The translations under genes were made by a program, and so were the position numbers. From contig JAUXBO010000146.1 in the NCBI GenBank assembly GCA_030619345.1, forward strand, positions 1 through 6,472: a stretch of 6,472 nt of DNA, read 5' to 3'. This document shows positions 4,569-6,472 of this stretch, piece after piece (position 1 is the stretch's first letter; every line of letters begins with the position of its first letter). Below the pieces are notes generated by a model, which saw only the letters and a list, made by a program, of their open reading frames with translations, ran no database searches and had not been told where the DNA came from. The DNA comes from Candidatus Zixiibacteriota bacterium. Lineage in GTDB: Bacteria > Zixibacteria > MSB-5A5 > GN15 > FEB-12.

Positions 4569-5504
4569 ATGCAGAGAACTACAAAAGTAAAATGGGGTAG
4601 TCTAAAGGTTGGTGTCGTCATCGCTGCGGGGATAGCGATTATGTTCTGGGCTTCGCTTTCTGGCGGAGGAACATCGATCTTTGACTCCAAAGGGAAATTC
4701 ACCTGTTATTTTGCCAACGTAAATGGCCTCGTGTCGGGCGCTCCGGTATGGTTGTCGGGAGTCGAAGTTGGCAATGTCAAGTCGATCAATTTTGTGGCGC
4801 TGGACACGCTCAGGCAGGTGGAAATAGTCTGTCGTGTGAAACGGGACGTATGGATGTACCTCACGGACGATGCCAGAGTACAGATGGGGACTATCGGATT
4901 TCTTGGGGACAAGTACGTGGAGATTCTCCCCGGAACCGTCGGCAGACCTACTATTGAAGAATATGAAGTTATTCTCACCCGCGATGCCGGATCGGCTGAG
5001 GCGATGTTCAAAGAAGGGGAAAAGACTCTGGCCAAGGCTGGTAATATTGCTAAGAATGTCGACCAGTTGTTGGAAGGAATCAACAAAGGAGAGGGGACGC
5101 TGGGGCAACTTGCAACCAACGATACACTATACCACGATTTGACCGATCTTCTGTCAAAGCTTACGCAATTAACAGTAACACTACAGAAGAACCAGGAGCG
5201 GATCGTGCAATCACTGGAGTCTACAGCGAATTCAGTCTCATCGCTGACTGATAAAGTCGATGAAAATAAAGGTACGATAGGCCGCCTGGTCAATGACCCC
5301 AAATTATATGACAATCTCCAATCATCCTCGGCGCGGCTGGACAGCATCATGCAAGTGATCAATGCTGCCGAAGGGAGCTTGGGTCTCTTTGTCAGCGACA
5401 CGGCCTTTTATAGTGAGACGGTCAATCTTCTGGAACGGGTTAACAATCTCATTACCGATATCCAGAACGACCCCCGGAAGTATTTTAAGTTTAGTGTGTT
5501 TTAG
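4569..5504 (+). CDS. mlaD: MlaD-family MCE-domain lipid-binding protein
   Basis: This is a periplasmic substrate-binding protein anchored in the inner membrane; MCE domains form a hexameric ring with a hydrophobic pore that passes lipids to or from MlaEF. Of 311 residues, 13-31 form one membrane helix (signal anchor) after a short positive N-terminus. The MCE domain spans about 42-122, with NVNGLVSGAPVWLSGVEVG and IGFLGDKYVEILPG as landmarks. Residues 145-300 are mainly helical and hold three degenerate repeats: NKGEGTLGQL..LYHDL (172-191), ENKGTIGRL..LYDNL (232-250) and AAEGSLGLF..FYSET (266-284), each of the form G-T/S-[IL]-G followed by D-x-x-[LF]-Y. The end KYFKFSVF (304-311) is typical of long single-MCE proteins. 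The start has only a weak ribosome site after a 58-bp gap from mlaF. It is the last gene of the operon; no mlaB, mlaC or mlaA follows. Confidence 0.94.
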   Translation: MQRTTKVKWGSLKVGVVIAAGIAIMFWASLSGGGTSIFDSKGKFTCYFANVNGLVSGAPVWLSGVEVGNVKSINFVALDTLRQVEIVCRVKRDVWMYLTDDARVQMGTIGFLGDKYVEILPGTVGRPTIEEYEVILTRDAGSAEAMFKEGEKTLAKAGNIAKNVDQLLEGINKGEGTLGQLATNDTLYHDLTDLLSKLTQLTVTLQKNQERIVQSLESTANSVSSLTDKVDENKGTIGRLVNDPKLYDNLQSSSARLDSIMQVINAAEGSLGLFVSDTAFYSETVNLLERVNNLITDIQNDPRKYFKFSVF

Positions 5505-5573
5505 AGGGGGAGTTTCGCTCTGCTCAGCATGACTCGTATGGTCTGCCTGATAGGCTTGGTCCCAGATATTGTG

Positions 5574-5604
5574 CCCCGTGAATCTTCAGATTCGCGGGGT
5601 TTTG
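5574..5604 (+). terminator. Rho-independent terminator of the mlaEFD operon
   Basis: CCCCGTGAATC (5574-5584) and GATTCGCGGGG (5589-5599) pair over 11 bp with one G-U, the loop is TTCA and the tail is TTTTG. It lies 70 bp after the mlaD stop. GAATCTTCAG within it also recurs inverted at 5622-5631, which allows a competing fold. The 5505-5573 stretch before it shows no feature. Confidence 0.88.
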
Positions 5605-5645
5605 TCATTCAGGTGGCAGGCCTGAAGATTCAATCGACACAACAC

Positions 5646-5930
5646 TCACTTTTCTGATCCGGTCAACTCAACTTTCAATTTCTTATCACCGCTGACCAAT
5701 AATAGCTTCTTTTCCCGGGGCCATTTCTTGATCTGTCGTTCTGTTTTCAAAGCATCATTGTAGTTCTGAAAGGTTTGGCTGTAGATAAGTTCAACCGGAA
5801 GTCGTGAACGTGTGTAGCGGCTGGCCGTGCCGTCGTTGTGTTTGGTAACTCGTTGCTCTAAGTCGACGGTGGCGCCGGTGTAGAGAGAACCATCGGAGCA
5901 GCGGAGTATGTAGACGCAGCCTGGTTTCAT
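5646..5930 (-). CDS. Small GIY-YIG nuclease-domain protein (YhbQ/UPF0213-like)
   Basis: This is a single-domain GIY-YIG protein of 94 residues, the usual size for this group; its cellular role, perhaps in DNA repair, is unproven. The motif strands are VYILRCSDG and LYTGATVD (6-23), with the catalytic Tyr in LYTG, Arg27 in EQRVTKHN, and Glu64 with Lys68 in TERQIKKW. The Lys-rich tail (69-94) suits nucleic acid contact. I chose ATG 5930 because the longer frame up to 5987 translates the dispersed repeat (VTLSLSKG), a common annotation artefact. TTG 5951 (101 residues) is a real alternative, because AAGGG from the repeat lies 4 nt before it. It converges on the mlaEFD terminator. Confidence 0.85.
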   Translation of the reverse strand: MKPGCVYILRCSDGSLYTGATVDLEQRVTKHNDGTASRYTRSRLPVELIYSQTFQNYNDALKTERQIKKWPREKKLLLVSGDKKLKVELTGSEK

Positions 5931-5950
5931 GTGTCGAAGTTTTTTAGACA

Positions 5951-5978
5951 AATCACCCTTCGACAGGCTCAGGGTGAC
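5951..5978. repeat. Dispersed intergenic repeat, copy 2
   Basis: It is identical over 28 bases to 1690-1717, with inverted arms TCACCCT (5953-5959) and AGGGTGA (5971-5977). It lies directly upstream of the GIY-YIG start, so it is part of that gene's 5' region and provides a possible ribosome site. Confidence 0.85.
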
Positions 5979-6075
5979 GTAGTACATGCATGGCAGAATC
6001 CCTTTGACTCCGCTCAGGGTGACGTAGGTCCGTGCGGTCGTTCTGAAGTTGGTCGAGTATCTGCTCGAGAGTCAT
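5953..6075 (-). other. Small ORF ending in repeat sequence, possible truncated gene
   Basis: This is a 40-codon reading frame. ATG (6073-6075) lies 6 nt after the archaemetzincin stop codon. The first 14 residues, MTLEQILDQLQNDR, look like a normal helical protein start. After that the translation is only repeat sequence (RHPERSQRDS, RHPEPVEG), and the stop TGA is inside copy 2 of the repeat. No Shine-Dalgarno site is seen. It could be the remains of a gene cut off by repeat insertion, or chance. No function is assigned. Confidence 0.25.
5999..6027. repeat. Dispersed repeat, divergent copy 3
   Basis: TCCCTTTGACTCCGCTCAGG, followed by GTGACGTAG, is a variant of the same element in which TCGACAGG is replaced by TTGACTCCG. 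GCTCAGGGTGACGTAG is repeated exactly at 5967-5982 and 6012-6027, so copies 2 and 3 form a tandem pair 45 bp apart. Between them lies the palindromic CATGCATG. Confidence 0.75.
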
Positions 6076-6081
6076 GGCTGT

Positions 6082-6472
6082 TTAGACCAGGGTAGTAAGG
6101 CGGCGTCTGCAAATGTCGCAGAAGCGATTACTTTTCGTATCAATGTCCAGCATTACCTGGCTGTAGTAATTTACACACTTCGGGTTGCGACATTCCGATA
6201 ATTCAAATATATGGGCTAGTTGGTGAACGGCCTCTTTGTACAGTCGCGGATAAATCTTGGCATCATCCTCGGGAAGTCCGTAAAATTCCTGACGAATCTG
6301 AAAAAGAGAAACAACAGCCGTTCCAGCTAACGAATCGGAGTTGCCAAGGACAAAGATCTCGTCGGGGAGATATAGATCCTCTTCGCATATCCCCAGAACT
6401 TTCTCGCGGCTGTTGGCTTTAGTACGCTCCAGCTTTGCGAGCAAGACCGACGTATAGTATTGATTCCGGATC
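6082..6472 (-). CDS. Archaemetzincin-like protein with a degenerate active site (5' end outside the window)
   Basis: These are the C-terminal 129 residues of an archaemetzincin-family protein; the frame is open to the window edge and starts beyond it. The family is a zinc metalloprotease group with the motif HExxHxxGxxHC, then Cx4C and a final CxxC that binds a second, structural zinc. Here RNQYYTSVLL (2-11) and FVLGNSDSLAGTAVVSL (40-56) fit the family core, and the motif region reads HQLAHIFELSEC (83-94). The general-base Glu is Gln, the Gly is Glu and the third zinc-ligand His is Glu, while the Met expected after CV in CVM is Asn (CVNYYS). The cysteines at 94, 99, 118 and 121 (C-x4-C, CDIC) are kept. 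I infer a folded but catalytically dead protein. TTG 6444 is an internal codon, not the start. Confidence 0.8.
   Translation of the reverse strand, partial: IRNQYYTSVLLAKLERTKANSREKVLGICEEDLYLPDEIFVLGNSDSLAGTAVVSLFQIRQEFYGLPEDDAKIYPRLYKEAVHQLAHIFELSECRNPKCVNYYSQVMLDIDTKSNRFCDICRRRLTTLV

Noticed and set aside
4706..5401. Leftward 231-codon open frame
   Set aside because: It is antisense to mlaD, Ser-rich and without any family motif; mlaD is certain.

Overview
The window looks like a piece of chromosome from a diderm (Gram-negative type) bacterium of moderate GC content. The evidence is a complete mlaE-mlaF-mlaD lipid transport operon that needs two membranes, bacterial -35/-10 promoters, Shine-Dalgarno sites, frequent TTG starts and standard use of TGA as a stop codon. 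An uncultured lineage of the FCB/Zixibacteria kind would fit the MlaD C-terminus and the dispersed 'CCCTTCGACAGGCTCAGGG' repeats, but that placement is inference.

Layout. Positions 1-174 hold a rho-independent terminator for a gene left of the window and a REP-like inverted repeat. Positions 175-1522 are a leftward operon: a promoter and perfect palindromic operator, a DUF134/UPF0251 HTH regulator (1148-1453), the tRNA methyltransferase TrmO (602-1084) and a PaaI-type hotdog thioesterase (175-588). Next, leftward, is a PP-loop ATPase with an NFACT-R-like RNA-binding tail (1764-2786), probably a tRNA sulfur-modification enzyme. From a divergent promoter region (2854-2925) runs the rightward operon mlaE-mlaF-mlaD (2976-5504), closed by a strong terminator (5574-5604). 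The right end is leftward again: a small GIY-YIG nuclease (5646-5930), a repeat cluster with a small odd ORF (5953-6075) and the 3' part of an archaemetzincin-like gene (6082-6472).

Most important observation. The thioesterase gene is cut by a single in-frame TGA (529-531). Upstream of it lie a good Shine-Dalgarno site and a coding stretch that ends in Cys-Leu-Leu; downstream the hotdog domain continues without a break. The TGA stands where family members, as I know them, carry the second cysteine of a CxxC motif. Starting 13 nt after it is a perfect 6-bp hairpin with the loop GGUCU, which is the geometry of a bacterial SECIS and places GGU CUG at the same codon offset as in E. coli fdhF. I read this as a selenocysteine-containing (CxxU) thioesterase that ordinary gene calling would truncate or mark as a pseudogene. 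A nonsense mutation or a sequencing error remains possible.

Second, the archaemetzincin at the right edge has lost its catalytic glutamate and third zinc-binding histidine (HQxxHxxExxEC instead of HExxHxxGxxHC) but keeps its structural cysteine site, so it is probably a pseudo-protease. Third, the DUF134 gene has a 22-bp perfect palindrome directly after its -10 box, covering the expected transcription start, which suggests repression of the tRNA-modification/thioesterase operon, possibly by DUF134 itself. How the leftward genes cooperate is not known; two of the three units concern tRNA modification.
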